A DNA stretch of 24,741 nt from JBDTMC01 sp039934475 (GCA_039934475.1 JBDTMC010000056.1:1-24741); one strand, 5' to 3'. Shown: positions 15,422 to 23,596, counted from the stretch's first letter. Notes: a model not told the origin generated them from the letters alone. Made by a program: numbers and translations.

Positions 15422-16624
15422 ATGGCGGACGTGACCCCACTGCGATTCGCCGAGGCCCGTGAGTGCGTCCTGGAAAGAGTCCGGGCCGCGGCGCCAACCC
15501 CGGTAATGGAATGGACTCCATTGGCCGACGCCGAGGGCCGTATTCTCGCCCAGCCGGTGCTGGCAGACCGCGACTATCCTCCCGTGGCGCGCAGCGTCCG
15601 CGACGGCTTTGCCATTCGTGCACAAGGGTTTAGCGGTTCGGCGCAAGTGATCGGCGAAGTTCGGGCAGGCGACCGCTTTCAAGGCCACGTCGCGCCGGGC
15701 GAGGCCGTGGAGATCATGACCGGCGCCCCGGTTCCAGACGGCGCCGACGCCATTGTGATGGTGGAATACGTCACCCGGGACGGGCCGATGATGCATACCG
15801 ACCGCCGACCGCCGCCGAACGAATTTGTAAATTCTCAGGGCGCCGAAGCCGCGGCAGGCGAGGTTCTGCTGCCTGCGGGTCGTCGCATCGGTTTCTCAGA
15901 GATCGCCCTGCTCGCCACCGTGGGCCTGGCGAACGTCCCGGTCTATCGGCGGCCGGAAGTCGCGATTCTGGCCACCGGCGACGAGATCGTCCCCGTGGAA
16001 GCGCAGCCGGAACCACACCAAATTCGCAATTCGAACGGCTGGTCTCTCGCCGCCCAAGTGCGCCGTGCGGGCGGAATTCCCCGCCTTCTGCCCGTCGCCC
16101 GCGACGAGCACGATCACACGCGAAAACTGGTGGAAGAAGGGCTCACCGCGGACCTGCTCCTGCTCTCGGGCGGTGTCTCCGCAGGTAAGTACGATATCGT
16201 GGAAGGCGTGCTGGCCGACGCGGGCGCGGAGTTCTTCTTCGACCGCGTCCTCATCCAACCCGGCCAACCCGTCGTGTTCGGATCGGCCCGCGGCCGTTTC
16301 TTCTTCGGCCTGCCAGGCAATCCGGTATCGACCATGGTTACCTTTGAAATTTTCGCCCGTACGGCGCTGCAATTGCTGAGTGGCGAGAAGGATCCACTGC
16401 TGCCGGTTACGGCCGGCCGCCTCACCCGCGACTTCCGTCACAAGCCGGGACTGACGCGCTTTCTGCCGGCCACATTGGAAGGCGCAGCAGCCACCGTGAC
16501 CCCGGTGAAATGGCAGGGCTCCAGCGACGTCACCGCCATGGCCCGCGGCAACTGTTGGATAGTAGTGGACGCCGAAAAGGCCGAATACAAGGCAGGCGAG
16601 GAGATCGGAGTGTTGTTGAAATGA
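15422..16624 (+). CDS. moeA: Molybdopterin molybdenumtransferase MoeA
   Basis: A 400-residue protein of normal MoeA length. It inserts molybdate into adenylylated molybdopterin, the last step of molybdenum-cofactor synthesis, in the cytoplasm. Recognisable blocks are PPVARSVRDGFAI (53-65, matching the family's PxxxxSxxDGYA), MTGAPVPDGADAIVMVEY (about 99-116), LATGDEIVPV (183-192), RNSNGWSLA (202-210), LLLSGGVSAGKYDIVEGVL (246-264), GLPGNPVSTMVTFEIF (296-311) and a C-terminal beta-barrel with TRFLPATL. It is the first gene of a tightly packed Moco operon; its TGA overlaps the moaC ATG by four bases. The position-62 residue usually M (SxMDG) is R here. Confidence 0.95.
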   Translation: MADVTPLRFAEARECVLERVRAAAPTPVMEWTPLADAEGRILAQPVLADRDYPPVARSVRDGFAIRAQGFSGSAQVIGEVRAGDRFQGHVAPGEAVEIMTGAPVPDGADAIVMVEYVTRDGPMMHTDRRPPPNEFVNSQGAEAAAGEVLLPAGRRIGFSEIALLATVGLANVPVYRRPEVAILATGDEIVPVEAQPEPHQIRNSNGWSLAAQVRRAGGIPRLLPVARDEHDHTRKLVEEGLTADLLLLSGGVSAGKYDIVEGVLADAGAEFFFDRVLIQPGQPVVFGSARGRFFFGLPGNPVSTMVTFEIFARTALQLLSGEKDPLLPVTAGRLTRDFRHKPGLTRFLPATLEGAAATVTPVKWQGSSDVTAMARGNCWIVVDAEKAEYKAGEEIGVLLK

Positions 16625-17091
16625 GCAGTCTGTCGCATTACGACGAAGCGGGCGACGCACGGATGGTGGATGTATCCGCCAAAGCGGAGACCAAGCGAAC
16701 CGCCCTCGCCGAGGCCTTTGTCCGCCTGAACCCGGAAGTGCTGGCCGCGCTCCCGCGAAATCCCAAAGGCAATCCACTCGAAGTGGCGCGCATCGCGGGT
16801 GTGATGGCGGCGAAGAAAACGTCGGAGTTGATTCCGCTCTGTCACCCGCTGGCGCTGAGCCATGCCGATGTCACCGCCGCGGTGGTGGAGGGCGGCATCC
16901 GGATCCTGGCCTCCGCGGCAACCACCGGCCCCACCGGCGTGGAGATGGAGGCAATGACCGCGGCGGCAGTAGCGGCGCTCACCGTCTACGACATGACCAA
17001 GGCGCTGGACAAGGGGATCGTCATTGAGTTCGTACGGCTGATTGAAAAGACCGGCGGCAAAAGCGGTCACTACCGGAGGACAGCCGAATGA
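16621..17091 (+). CDS. moaC: Cyclic pyranopterin monophosphate synthase MoaC
   Basis: A 156-residue protein that converts 3',8-cyclo-7,8-dihydro-GTP to cyclic pyranopterin monophosphate early in Moco synthesis. Family blocks present are MVDVSAKAETKRTALAEAFV, GVMAAKKTSELIPLCHPL, TGVEMEAMTAAAVAALTVYD and MTKALDKG, which include the active-site Lys and Asp residues. ATG 16621 was chosen because it overlaps the moeA stop (ATGA) and matches the usual MoaC N-terminus. The in-frame extension further upstream lies wholly inside moeA. The 3' end overlaps the next gene by four bases. The order moeA-moaC places a late and an early enzyme side by side; moaA, moaD and moaE are not in the window. Confidence 0.95.
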   Translation: MSSLSHYDEAGDARMVDVSAKAETKRTALAEAFVRLNPEVLAALPRNPKGNPLEVARIAGVMAAKKTSELIPLCHPLALSHADVTAAVVEGGIRILASAATTGPTGVEMEAMTAAAVAALTVYDMTKALDKGIVIEFVRLIEKTGGKSGHYRRTAE

Positions 17092-17597
17092 TGCGCGCGG
17101 TGGTACTGACCATCAGCGATTCCGGCTGGCGCGGCGAGCGTGTGGATCGCTCCGGCCCGGCAGTGAAGGAGCGTCTGGAGAGCCTCGGATGGCAGGTGGC
17201 TCCGATAGAAGTGATACCGGACGAAGCGGCGTCGATTTCCAGCCGCCTCTCGGAACTGGCCGACGAAGGCGCTGTCGACGCCATCTTCACCACAGGGGGA
17301 ACGGGAGTGGCAGCGCGTGACGTCACCCCGGAGGCGACGCTAGCCGTTTTGGAGAAGGAGATCCCCGGTCTGGGCGAGCAGATGCGCGCCGAAGGGCGGA
17401 AGAAGACGAAACTGGCGGCGCTCTCACGAGCCACGGCCGGAACCCGCGCACGGACGTTGATTGTGAATCTCCCCGGCTCGCCCAAAGGCGCGGTGGAATC
17501 CCTCGATGCTATCGTGGAACTAGCGCCGCATATCGTTGATCTGCTGCGCGGTAAAACAGAGCATCCTCCGGATGCGAAACTCGATGTAGTCCGGTGA
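17088..17597 (+). CDS. MogA/MoaB-type molybdopterin adenylyltransferase
   Basis: A 169-residue MoCF-fold protein that adenylylates molybdopterin for the MoeA step. Motifs: VVLTISDSGWRGERVDRSGP at the N-terminus, DAIFTTGGTGVAARDVTPEA (about 64-83, the MPT-binding GGTG loop), and LIVNLPGSPKGAVESLDAI (about 124-142). MogA and MoaB cannot be separated reliably by eye, so no symbol is given. The start ATG overlaps the moaC stop, and the TGA stop overlaps the GTG of the next gene (GTGA). With moeA and moaC it forms a translationally coupled cofactor operon. Confidence 0.92.
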   Translation: MMRAVVLTISDSGWRGERVDRSGPAVKERLESLGWQVAPIEVIPDEAASISSRLSELADEGAVDAIFTTGGTGVAARDVTPEATLAVLEKEIPGLGEQMRAEGRKKTKLAALSRATAGTRARTLIVNLPGSPKGAVESLDAIVELAPHIVDLLRGKTEHPPDAKLDVVR

Positions 17598-18712
17598 CGT
17601 CCAGGATAATGCTTATGTGCGTGACACCCCGTCTTGCTGCCCTCTTCACCTGCGTCGCGCTCTTTGCGCAGCAGCCCCAAACCAAGGTCACCAAACCGCC
17701 TGTCGAACCGGTTGACGATACGGTTACCTTTCGCGGACGAGTGAATATCGTCATCGCGCCCACCACCGTCACAGACACGCAAGGGCAAAACGTTCCCGGT
17801 CTGTCTACAGCGGACTTCAAGCTCTACGACAACGATAAGCTGCAAAAGATTGAACAGGACATCACGTTCCAGCCGCTCAGCATCGTGGTAGTGGTGCAAG
17901 CGAACGGGAAAGTGGATGGCATCCTGCCGAAAATTCGCAAGATCGGCAACCTCTTTGAGCCCCTCGTGATCGGCGATGCCGGTGAACTGGCGGTGATCTC
18001 CTTCGACCACCAGATCAAGGTGAATCAGGATTTCACCAACGATCCGGTAAAGATCCGCACGGCGTTTGAGAACATCAAGGCGGGCAGCAACACCAGCGCC
18101 CTCATCGATGCCGTCACCGTGGGCAGCCGCATGCTGAATCGCCGCCCCAAGAACCGCCGCAAGGTATTGCTGTTGATTGCCGAGACGCGCGACGGCGGCA
18201 GCGAAGGCAAGCTTCGCGAGGCAGTGACGAACCTCGATATTTACAATATCAGCCTCTATTCGGTGAACATCAACCACATGGTGAGCAGCCTCACCCAGAA
18301 GCCCGCCTACTCCCGGCCCGACCCGATTCCCGCCACCGCCCGGCACATGCCCAACGGAGCCGCCGTCACCCCGGAGACCGTAGCGTCGATGCATGCGGTA
18401 GAAGGTCAGCAGATGAACTTCGCCCCGCTCATCAAGGAACTCTACATCGGCGTGAAGGCCATCTTCATCGACAACCCGGTAGAAGTGTTCACGAAGTACA
18501 CCGGAGGCAAGGAGTACAACTTCGTCACCCAGCGCGATCTGGAACGCGCCATTTCAGATATTGGTGACCGCCTCCACGCCGAATATCTCCTCAGCTACAA
18601 CCCGAATAACAAGATGGAAGGCGGCTACCACACCATCCGCGTAGAAGTAGGCCGCTACGGGATGAGAGTAGCGACAAGGCCTGGTTACTGGATGGCCGCC
18701 GTCCCGGAATAA
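17594..18712 (+). CDS. VWFA-related Acidobacterial-domain protein, MIDAS lost
   Basis: A 372-residue exported protein. After a probable signal peptide (LAALFTCVALFAQ) comes the N-terminal strand region VNIVIAPTTVTDTQGQNVPG plus LSTADFKLYDND, typical of the VWA-like family common in Acidobacteria (TIGR03436-type). The strand that normally ends in DxSxS reads PLSIVVVVQANGKVDG, so the metal-binding MIDAS is absent. Later blocks (AVISFDHQIKVNQDF, NTSALIDAV, RRKVLLLIAETRDGG, NISLYSVNIN) match the fold. The C-terminus LHAEYLLSYNPNNKMEGGYH with VATRPGYW is also typical. GTG 17594 overlaps the mog-like stop; ATG 17609 or 17615 are alternative starts. Its role next to Moco genes is unknown. Confidence 0.85.
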   Translation: MTSRIMLMCVTPRLAALFTCVALFAQQPQTKVTKPPVEPVDDTVTFRGRVNIVIAPTTVTDTQGQNVPGLSTADFKLYDNDKLQKIEQDITFQPLSIVVVVQANGKVDGILPKIRKIGNLFEPLVIGDAGELAVISFDHQIKVNQDFTNDPVKIRTAFENIKAGSNTSALIDAVTVGSRMLNRRPKNRRKVLLLIAETRDGGSEGKLREAVTNLDIYNISLYSVNINHMVSSLTQKPAYSRPDPIPATARHMPNGAAVTPETVASMHAVEGQQMNFAPLIKELYIGVKAIFIDNPVEVFTKYTGGKEYNFVTQRDLERAISDIGDRLHAEYLLSYNPNNKMEGGYHTIRVEVGRYGMRVATRPGYWMAAVPE

Positions 18713-18761
18713 GGCCCGTTTCGCCAAACCTACACAAGGGCCATCCGTGGTCTAATGACTG

Positions 18762-20423
18762 GTGGCCTTCCTTTCACGCTCCGTCCGTGAATATCTTGCG
18801 GAGTCGTTCGTCCCAATAGCGCTCTTACTGACGCTAAGCGCCGCGGCCCTTGTTTACGAAAGTAGATTCGTCGGGCTGACAATTGACGAGCCCTCACACT
18901 TGACCGCTGCCTATATGTATTGGCTTGGGGAAGACGTGTTGATGCCACGCGACACGCCTCCACTCACTCGGATTCTCAGCGGGTGGGTTCCCCTTGTCCT
19001 ACATGCGCCCGATCCGCGCTCCACTAAGTGGTCATCAACGAATGATTCCTATCTGATCGGCTCTGAGGTCTTCAGTTCAAAGAATCCGCGCCAGATACAA
19101 CTCCGCTTTTTCGGCCGGCTTACGTTCATCATCTTTCCCCTGCTGTTGATATTTCTCGTGTGGCAGTGGGGCCGGCAACTATTTGGTGAGCCAATCGCCA
19201 TGATTTTGGCGAGTTCAGTGGCCCTGGAGCCAAGCCTTCTGGGACACGGCGCCCTCATCAAGTCGGATGTGCCGGCCGCTTTCTGTGTTTTGTTGTTCGC
19301 CTATGCGGCATGGAGCTACCTTCAACGTCCCAATGCCTGGCGGCTGTTCCTGCTCACCCTCGCACTGGTCGTCGCCATCCTCACCAAGTTCTCGCTCGTG
19401 GTGCTTGTTCCTGTTGGAATCATCCTCGCTCTCGCCAGAGGCCCCCGGTTGCTGGCGCTTCTAATGATGCCGTTTCTTCTGTACGTTGGAATCGTGGCGG
19501 CTTCCCAGTTCCAGGTGCAGCCACTTCCAGAGGCGGAGGCGTGGAGCGCGCTGGAAGCCGGTGTTCCAGCATTTGCGGTATCGGCAGCGAAACTAATTCC
19601 CTGGCCTCTTCAATTCGTACGCGGCGTTCTCTTCATTGCCGCATGTCTACGAGGAACCGGCTTCACGGGCTACCTTGACGGCATGAAGATTGAAGGCTGG
19701 GTTCCGGCATATTTCTCTGTGGCGTGGTTGATCAAGTTCCCAATACCCCTACAAATCCTCGTCTTCACAGGAGTTGCGGCGTCATGTGTGCGGTTAGTGC
19801 GGCGAGAACTCGGTTCGGCGGAAGTATTGTTGTGGGGTTTGACAGCATTGTTCTTCGGAACCGCTATATTCTCGAACTACCACCTTGGCATCCGGCATAT
19901 TCTACCGGTGTTCCCACTCTCCATTCTTGCCAGCGGTTATGCCCTCAAATTGTGGGGCAATACTCGCACTGCGCAGGCTGTCATTGCCCTTCTATTGGTC
20001 GGCTTGGCAGTATCCTCGTTACGCGTATTTCCCAACGGGATCTCCTACTTTAACGAATGGATCGGTGGCCCGCGTGGGGGATGGCGATATCTGGCGGATA
20101 GCAATCTGGACTGGGGTCAGAACCTACCTCAGCTGGGGGAGTACATCGCCAGGAATCAGGTAAAGCGAATCAGGACGTTCGTTTTCAGCTCGGATGATCC
20201 GTATCTCTACATCAAGCCCGACACCATGGAGCCGCAAGCGTGGCCCGACAGTGTTCCTGCGGGTTATCGCTTCTCGCCCCAACCGGGATTGTACGCGATC
20301 AGTACCAACCTGTTGGCGGGCTTTTTGTACCCGCACGGACATGAAGACCATCTCGCCGGCTTTCGTAGTCGCACTCCAGTCGGCCGGGCCGGATACTCCA
20401 TTCTCATCTATGAGGTCAAATGA
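18762..20423 (+). CDS. GT-C-fold membrane glycosyltransferase (PMT/ArnT-like)
   Basis: A 553-residue protein with roughly eleven hydrophobic segments. The first extracytoplasmic loop contains IDEPSHLTAAYMY (about 41-53); the acidic DE pair and downstream His are the hallmark of GT-C transferases using polyprenyl-phosphate sugars (dolichyl-P-mannose/ArnT type). Further pieces are HGALIKSDVPAAF, LTKFSLVVLVPVG and SNYHLGIRHILPVFP. A C-terminal soluble segment (LADSNLDWGQNLPQLGEY) is common in bacterial members. It presumably transfers a sugar from a lipid carrier to a protein, lipid or glycan on the outer face of the inner membrane. The GTG start at 18762 has a weak ribosome site. Third codon positions look less GC-rich than in neighbouring genes, hinting at a different history. 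Substrate unknown. Confidence 0.8.
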   Translation: MAFLSRSVREYLAESFVPIALLLTLSAAALVYESRFVGLTIDEPSHLTAAYMYWLGEDVLMPRDTPPLTRILSGWVPLVLHAPDPRSTKWSSTNDSYLIGSEVFSSKNPRQIQLRFFGRLTFIIFPLLLIFLVWQWGRQLFGEPIAMILASSVALEPSLLGHGALIKSDVPAAFCVLLFAYAAWSYLQRPNAWRLFLLTLALVVAILTKFSLVVLVPVGIILALARGPRLLALLMMPFLLYVGIVAASQFQVQPLPEAEAWSALEAGVPAFAVSAAKLIPWPLQFVRGVLFIAACLRGTGFTGYLDGMKIEGWVPAYFSVAWLIKFPIPLQILVFTGVAASCVRLVRRELGSAEVLLWGLTALFFGTAIFSNYHLGIRHILPVFPLSILASGYALKLWGNTRTAQAVIALLLVGLAVSSLRVFPNGISYFNEWIGGPRGGWRYLADSNLDWGQNLPQLGEYIARNQVKRIRTFVFSSDDPYLYIKPDTMEPQAWPDSVPAGYRFSPQPGLYAISTNLLAGFLYPHGHEDHLAGFRSRTPVGRAGYSILIYEVK

Positions 20424-20445
20424 TCCACGAGCGGCATACGGTCCG

Positions 20446-20775
20446 TTAGCCCTTCGCCGTGGCAGGTTCCAGTTTGGCGCGCATCGAACCCTTAGACCGA
20501 GGCATGCGATGGTCCGGCCCGAACCCGTGGATCTGATCGCGCGCGAACTCCGCTTGCGGCAATTCGCAGGTGATCACCACGGTACGCCCAGTCGTGTCCA
20601 CCTCCACCGCGTGATTGTAAGCGTCCTGCCCCGAGCAAAAAAAAAGCTTTTGCAGCATCTCGATGACGTAATCGTAGGTATGATCGTCATCGTCGAGCAG
20701 TACAACATGAAACAGCGGCGTGAGGCTTTCGCGTCCGGCGTTTTCTACTTCTTGACTGGGAAGGGTCGGAGCCAT
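20446..20775 (-). CDS. clpS: ATP-dependent Clp protease adaptor ClpS
   Basis: A 109-residue protein that delivers N-degron substrates to the ClpA/ClpC unfoldase. The core FHVVLLDDDDHTYDYVIEML (22-41) holds the acidic N-terminal-residue pocket. AYNHAVEVDTTGRTVVITCE (52-71) carries the conserved His, and GFGPDHRMPRSKGSMRAKLEP closes the domain. The acidic DDDDHTYDYV version and the 'SKGSM' tail are seen in a ClpS subtype known from several non-proteobacterial phyla (recalled). A run of nine T in the coding strand (about 20637-20645) encodes part of KLFF. No clp unfoldase gene lies beside it. It is convergent with the glycosyltransferase gene (22-bp gap). Confidence 0.9.
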   Translation of the reverse strand: MAPTLPSQEVENAGRESLTPLFHVVLLDDDDHTYDYVIEMLQKLFFCSGQDAYNHAVEVDTTGRTVVITCELPQAEFARDQIHGFGPDHRMPRSKGSMRAKLEPATAKG

Positions 20776-20877
20776 GCAGAGGGTTACCTATCGATGGTAC
20801 AGCATTGCCCTTGGCCGGCGGCGTTTAACCGCGCTTGCCGCCGAGCCGGTCAAACGGCACAGAGAAAGTGATTCTTA

Positions 20878-21837
20878 ATGAGAACTTCGGTAGTCTCGCG
20901 CTTTGAGGCCGCAGCGGATGCCATCGCTGGCGGCGATGCGACGACGCTCGCCAGACTCCTCAGCGAGGAGCCGGGCTTGGTGCACGATCGGTCCACGCGC
21001 GAGCATCGTTCCACCCTGCTTCACTACGTCTCGGCGAACGGAATCGAAGACTTTCGGCAGAAGACACCCGCGAACATCCTTGAGATTACAAAACTCCTCC
21101 TCGACGCCGGCGCGGATGTCAATGCCGAGTCGGACGCCTATGGCGGGCGGTCGACCACGCTTGGCCTGACCGCAACAAGCTGTCACCCCGCCGAGGCAGG
21201 TGTCCAACTGGCGCTGATCGATCTGCTGATCACCCGTGGCGCGACGATCGACGACGGCGCTGTCCTCGCCTGTCTGCACAACGGCCGCGGTGAGGCGGCG
21301 GAAGACCTGGCGAATCGCGGATCTCCCCTCAATCTGGAGGCCGCCGCCGGAGTCGGATGGCTGGACTTAGTCCGCACCCTCAAAGCGTCAGCCACTGAGA
21401 AGGAAGTCCGCGATGGATTCGCCTGGGCCTGCCAGTTCGGCCACACCTCAGTCGTCGCATTCCTATTGGAGTCCGGGCTAAGCGTCAATACGAAGCTCCC
21501 GCATGACAGGCAGACCGGCCTGCACTGGGCTGCCTATGGGGGACATGCGGACACGGTGAAGCTGCTCCTGGATCATGCCGCGCCAGTAGCCGTCAGAGAC
21601 GAGAGCTATGACGGAACGCCTCTCGGCTGGGCGCTCTACTGCTGGGGCGCGGGACGGAAGCCAGCCGGCAAGGGGGACTATTACGAGGCGGTTGCCCTCC
21701 TGATTCGCGCCGGAGCGAAGCTGGACCCTGGTTGGTTCGAACACGATTTGGACCGCCGGCGTGTGCGGGACAAGGTACAAGCCGACCCCAAAATGGTTGC
21801 GGCCTTAAAAGGCGAGTCGTCCGCGCCCCGGTGGTAG
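20878..21837 (+). CDS. Ankyrin-repeat protein
   Basis: A 319-residue, apparently cytoplasmic protein with no signal peptide. Ankyrin-type units are visible as STLLHYVSANG ... ITKLLLDAGADVNAE (about 43-83), IDLLITRGATID (about 112-123), HTSVVAFLLESGLSVNTK (about 189-206) and TGLHWAAYGGHADTVKLLLDH (about 211-231), followed by DGTPLGWALYCW ... YEAVALLIRAGAKLD. The repeats mediate protein binding; no catalytic domain is present. It ends 20 bases before the tmRNA, and its TAG stop is part of a TAGAAT that could be the tmRNA -10 element. Confidence 0.85.
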   Translation: MRTSVVSRFEAAADAIAGGDATTLARLLSEEPGLVHDRSTREHRSTLLHYVSANGIEDFRQKTPANILEITKLLLDAGADVNAESDAYGGRSTTLGLTATSCHPAEAGVQLALIDLLITRGATIDDGAVLACLHNGRGEAAEDLANRGSPLNLEAAAGVGWLDLVRTLKASATEKEVRDGFAWACQFGHTSVVAFLLESGLSVNTKLPHDRQTGLHWAAYGGHADTVKLLLDHAAPVAVRDESYDGTPLGWALYCWGAGRKPAGKGDYYEAVALLIRAGAKLDPGWFEHDLDRRRVRDKVQADPKMVAALKGESSAPRW

Positions 21838-21840
21838 AAT
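21835..21840 (+). promoter_or_regulatory. Possible -10 box of ssrA
   Basis: TAGAAT lies 17 bases upstream of the mature tmRNA 5' end and overlaps the ankyrin gene's stop. No convincing -35 is seen at 16-18 bases upstream, so the call rests on the -10 alone. Confidence 0.3.
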
Positions 21841-21946
21841 AAAGGAAGGCGCAATAAGGGGGCGCACCGGTTTCGACGGGATGGATTTGTTTTGGTGAGG
21901 CGTGTCGGGTTCCGAGCTCCCGTAAAACGATCGGAAAAACATAACT

Positions 21947-21976
21947 GCCAATCAGCAGTTTGCATACGCTGCCTAA
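21947..21976 (+). other. tmRNA proteolysis-tag reading frame
   Basis: GCC AAT CAG CAG TTT GCA TAC GCT GCC TAA encodes the nine-residue tag ANQQFAYAA. The terminal Ala-Ala is the usual degradation signal for ClpXP-type proteases. The bases ATAACT precede the resume codon. From memory, Solibacter carries a tag differing by one residue (ANTQFAYAA). Confidence 0.9.
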
Positions 21977-22186
21977 TTAATTAGGTGGCCGTTCCAGCCA
22001 GCGAGCCTGCGCGTTGGTCAGTGAACGTCATTTTGCAGGATGGGCCCAAGGCTTCTGCTCGGAGCTGTACGGCTGACATCAATCGGGCTAAGCGTACGTT
22101 TCTTGCCGGCTCATCGGCGTGCGTCGAAAACTAACGAACCGGAAACACACGTAGTTCTCATCAGGGCAGGCTATTTCGGACGCGGG

Positions 22187-22209
22187 TTCAATTCCCGCCG
22201 CCTCCACCA
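22187..22209 (+). other. Putative attachment site in the ssrA 3' end
   Basis: The T-loop-to-CCA part of ssrA is the usual crossover target of tyrosine integrases, and an integrase gene starts 87 bases downstream pointing away from ssrA. No second copy of this segment is seen up to the right edge, so the other junction must lie outside the window. Exact limits are assumed from other ssrA-targeting islands. Confidence 0.4.
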
Positions 22210-22230
22210 CTCTATCTGTTTTATTTTCAG

Positions 22231-22274
22231 TCACTTACAGTAAAACGTGGCGCCAAGTGAATTTTAAGTGAATT
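22231..22274. repeat. Direct/inverted AAGTGA repeats, candidate arm-type sites
   Basis: AAGTGAATT occurs twice in tandem with 11-bp spacing (22255-22263, 22266-22274), and the inverted core TCACTT lies at 22231-22236. The cluster is between the ssrA end and the integrase ATG, where integrase arm sites or excisionase sites are expected. Confidence 0.45.
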
Positions 22275-22295
22275 GTGGAGTGCTAGACTTGGGCC

Positions 22296-23528
22296 ATGTT
22301 GAACATCTTTCGGCGCCATCGTGCCGGATGCTCAAAGGCTAACACCCGTTCTCAGGACTGTCCGAGCAAGCCCAGTGTGCCATCCACTTCGAAGGAGTGG
22401 ACGGCGCTGGCATTCGTCGGAAACGCCAAGGGCTTGTCGATCCTGCGACCGGGAGCGGTGTTCGCGACTGGAACCGCGCAGTCGAGCTCATCCGTGAACT
22501 TGAACTTCCCACACGGGTCGAACCGGTCGCCAAGCCCCAAGCGAGTTTAGAGTCCGCCATCGCCTCGTTCCTGGCGTTTAAATCGCGACGGAGTCTCGAT
22601 GTTCTGCGGAAATCCAAACTTGTACTCGGAAGGCTCCAATCGTTCCTGGAACCCAGGAAGAAGTTTGCTGTCGCCGAAGCTACATTTACGGACTTGGTTG
22701 AGTTCCGCGCCCAGTGGACCGATGCTCCTACGACGCAGCGCCGTAATCAGGAGGTCTTGAAGGGCTTTTTCGCGTTCTGTGTAAAGTCGGATTTCATCGT
22801 AAAGAATCCGGCGCTCGGGCTCGATCCAATCACGGAGGGCCGGCCCAAAACGGAACCGTTCACCCGCGAGGAGATGGAGCGGATCTTCTCGGCGACTACC
22901 GTTCTGCAAGATGAATACGGGCGGCAAGGCAAGCCGCTCGCCGCGCAGACGCGAGCCTTTGTCATGGTCATGCGCTACACCGGGGATGTCCATTGGGGAC
23001 ACCGCGAAGCTAAGGAAGGCGGACATCGATGGGTGCCGTATTCGAACCTACCGCAAGAAGACTGGAGAGGATGTATTTGCAAAGGTTCCACCTTTCGTGA
23101 TCGAGCTATTAGACACCGTGCCCCACGACAGCGAGGAGTTCTATTTTTGGACAGGACAGGGAGAACTCCACACCCGAACAAGCAAATGGGGGAACCGACT
23201 GCAGCGGCTTTTTGCCGCCGCCAACGTGCGGACTGTGGAAACGGAGAAGCGGAAGAGGTCTGGCGGAAAGCTGAAGACCGAAGCGGAAGTTGTGAAAGTG
23301 TCGAAGGCGACGCCGCACATGTTCCGGCATACGTTGGTGCGCGATCTACTGGAACGTGGGACGCCAATGGAAGAGATTGCAGAGTTGCTCGGCAACTCCA
23401 TGAAGGTGGTTGAGAAATATTACAGCAAATGGGACACCCGCAGGCAGGCCAGGTTGGAAAAGCGCCTTGAGGATTTCTGGCAGAACGATCCGCTGACCAA
23501 TACCTTGACGCATGTCGAGATCCTATAG
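22296..23528 (+). pseudogene. Tyrosine recombinase/integrase, disrupted by two frameshifts
   Basis: The reading frame starts MLNIFRRHRAGC at 22296, must shift near 22371-22373 (CCC, one base apparently missing) to continue with CAIHFEGVDGAGIRRKR, and shifts back at a GGGG run (22982-22985, one base extra) to continue RYTG-MSIGDTAKLRKADI. Corrected, it gives about 410 residues: a short Cys-containing N-terminal region, a SAM-like core-binding domain (about 85-170) and a catalytic domain. Catalytic features are the Arg of MRYTG, HMFRHTL (HxxR) and the Tyr of EKYYSKW; the usual second His appears as Asn in LLGNS. The shifts cancel, so start and end share one frame. Both lie in homopolymers, so sequencing error is as likely as true inactivation. 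It presumably catalysed insertion at the neighbouring ssrA. Confidence 0.85.
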
Positions 23529-23534
23529 GCTCCG

Positions 23535-23596
23535 CCAGCCGATGGTAAACTACGTACGCAGTGTACTCATATGTGGAGACGGTCAAAGTCGGCTGG
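23535..23596. repeat. 8-bp inverted repeat upstream of the toxin-antitoxin pair
   Basis: CCAGCCGA (23535-23542) and its exact reverse complement TCGGCTGG (23589-23596) enclose 46 bases that include small palindromes (TACGTA, CATATG). Position suggests an operator or mobile-element site, but neither is demonstrated. Confidence 0.35.

Larger units (their letters stand above)
21858..22209 (+). ncRNA. ssrA: Transfer-messenger RNA (tmRNA)
   Basis: A one-piece tmRNA of about 352 nt for trans-translation rescue of stalled ribosomes. The 5' end GGGGGCGCACCGGTTTCGACGGG carries the conserved tmRNA start. The 3' end has a T arm (GCGGG-TTCAATT-CCCGC) and the acceptor CGCCTCC-A-CCA. The acceptor stem pairs GGGGGCG with CGCCUCC over seven bp including one G-U. 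The tag reading frame begins with resume codon GCC at 21947 and encodes ANQQFAYAA, ending in TAA at 21974-21976, immediately followed by a TTAATTAG sequence. CCA is encoded. The 3' end borders an integrase gene, the classic integration target. Confidence 0.97.

Noticed and set aside
15896..16777. 293-codon minus-strand open frame
   Set aside because: It is antisense to moeA and moaC, which are unmistakable on the plus strand.
17021..18394. 457-codon minus-strand open frame
   Set aside because: It covers the mog-like and VWA-like genes antisense; composition is typical of a GC-rich shadow frame and it has no recognisable domain.
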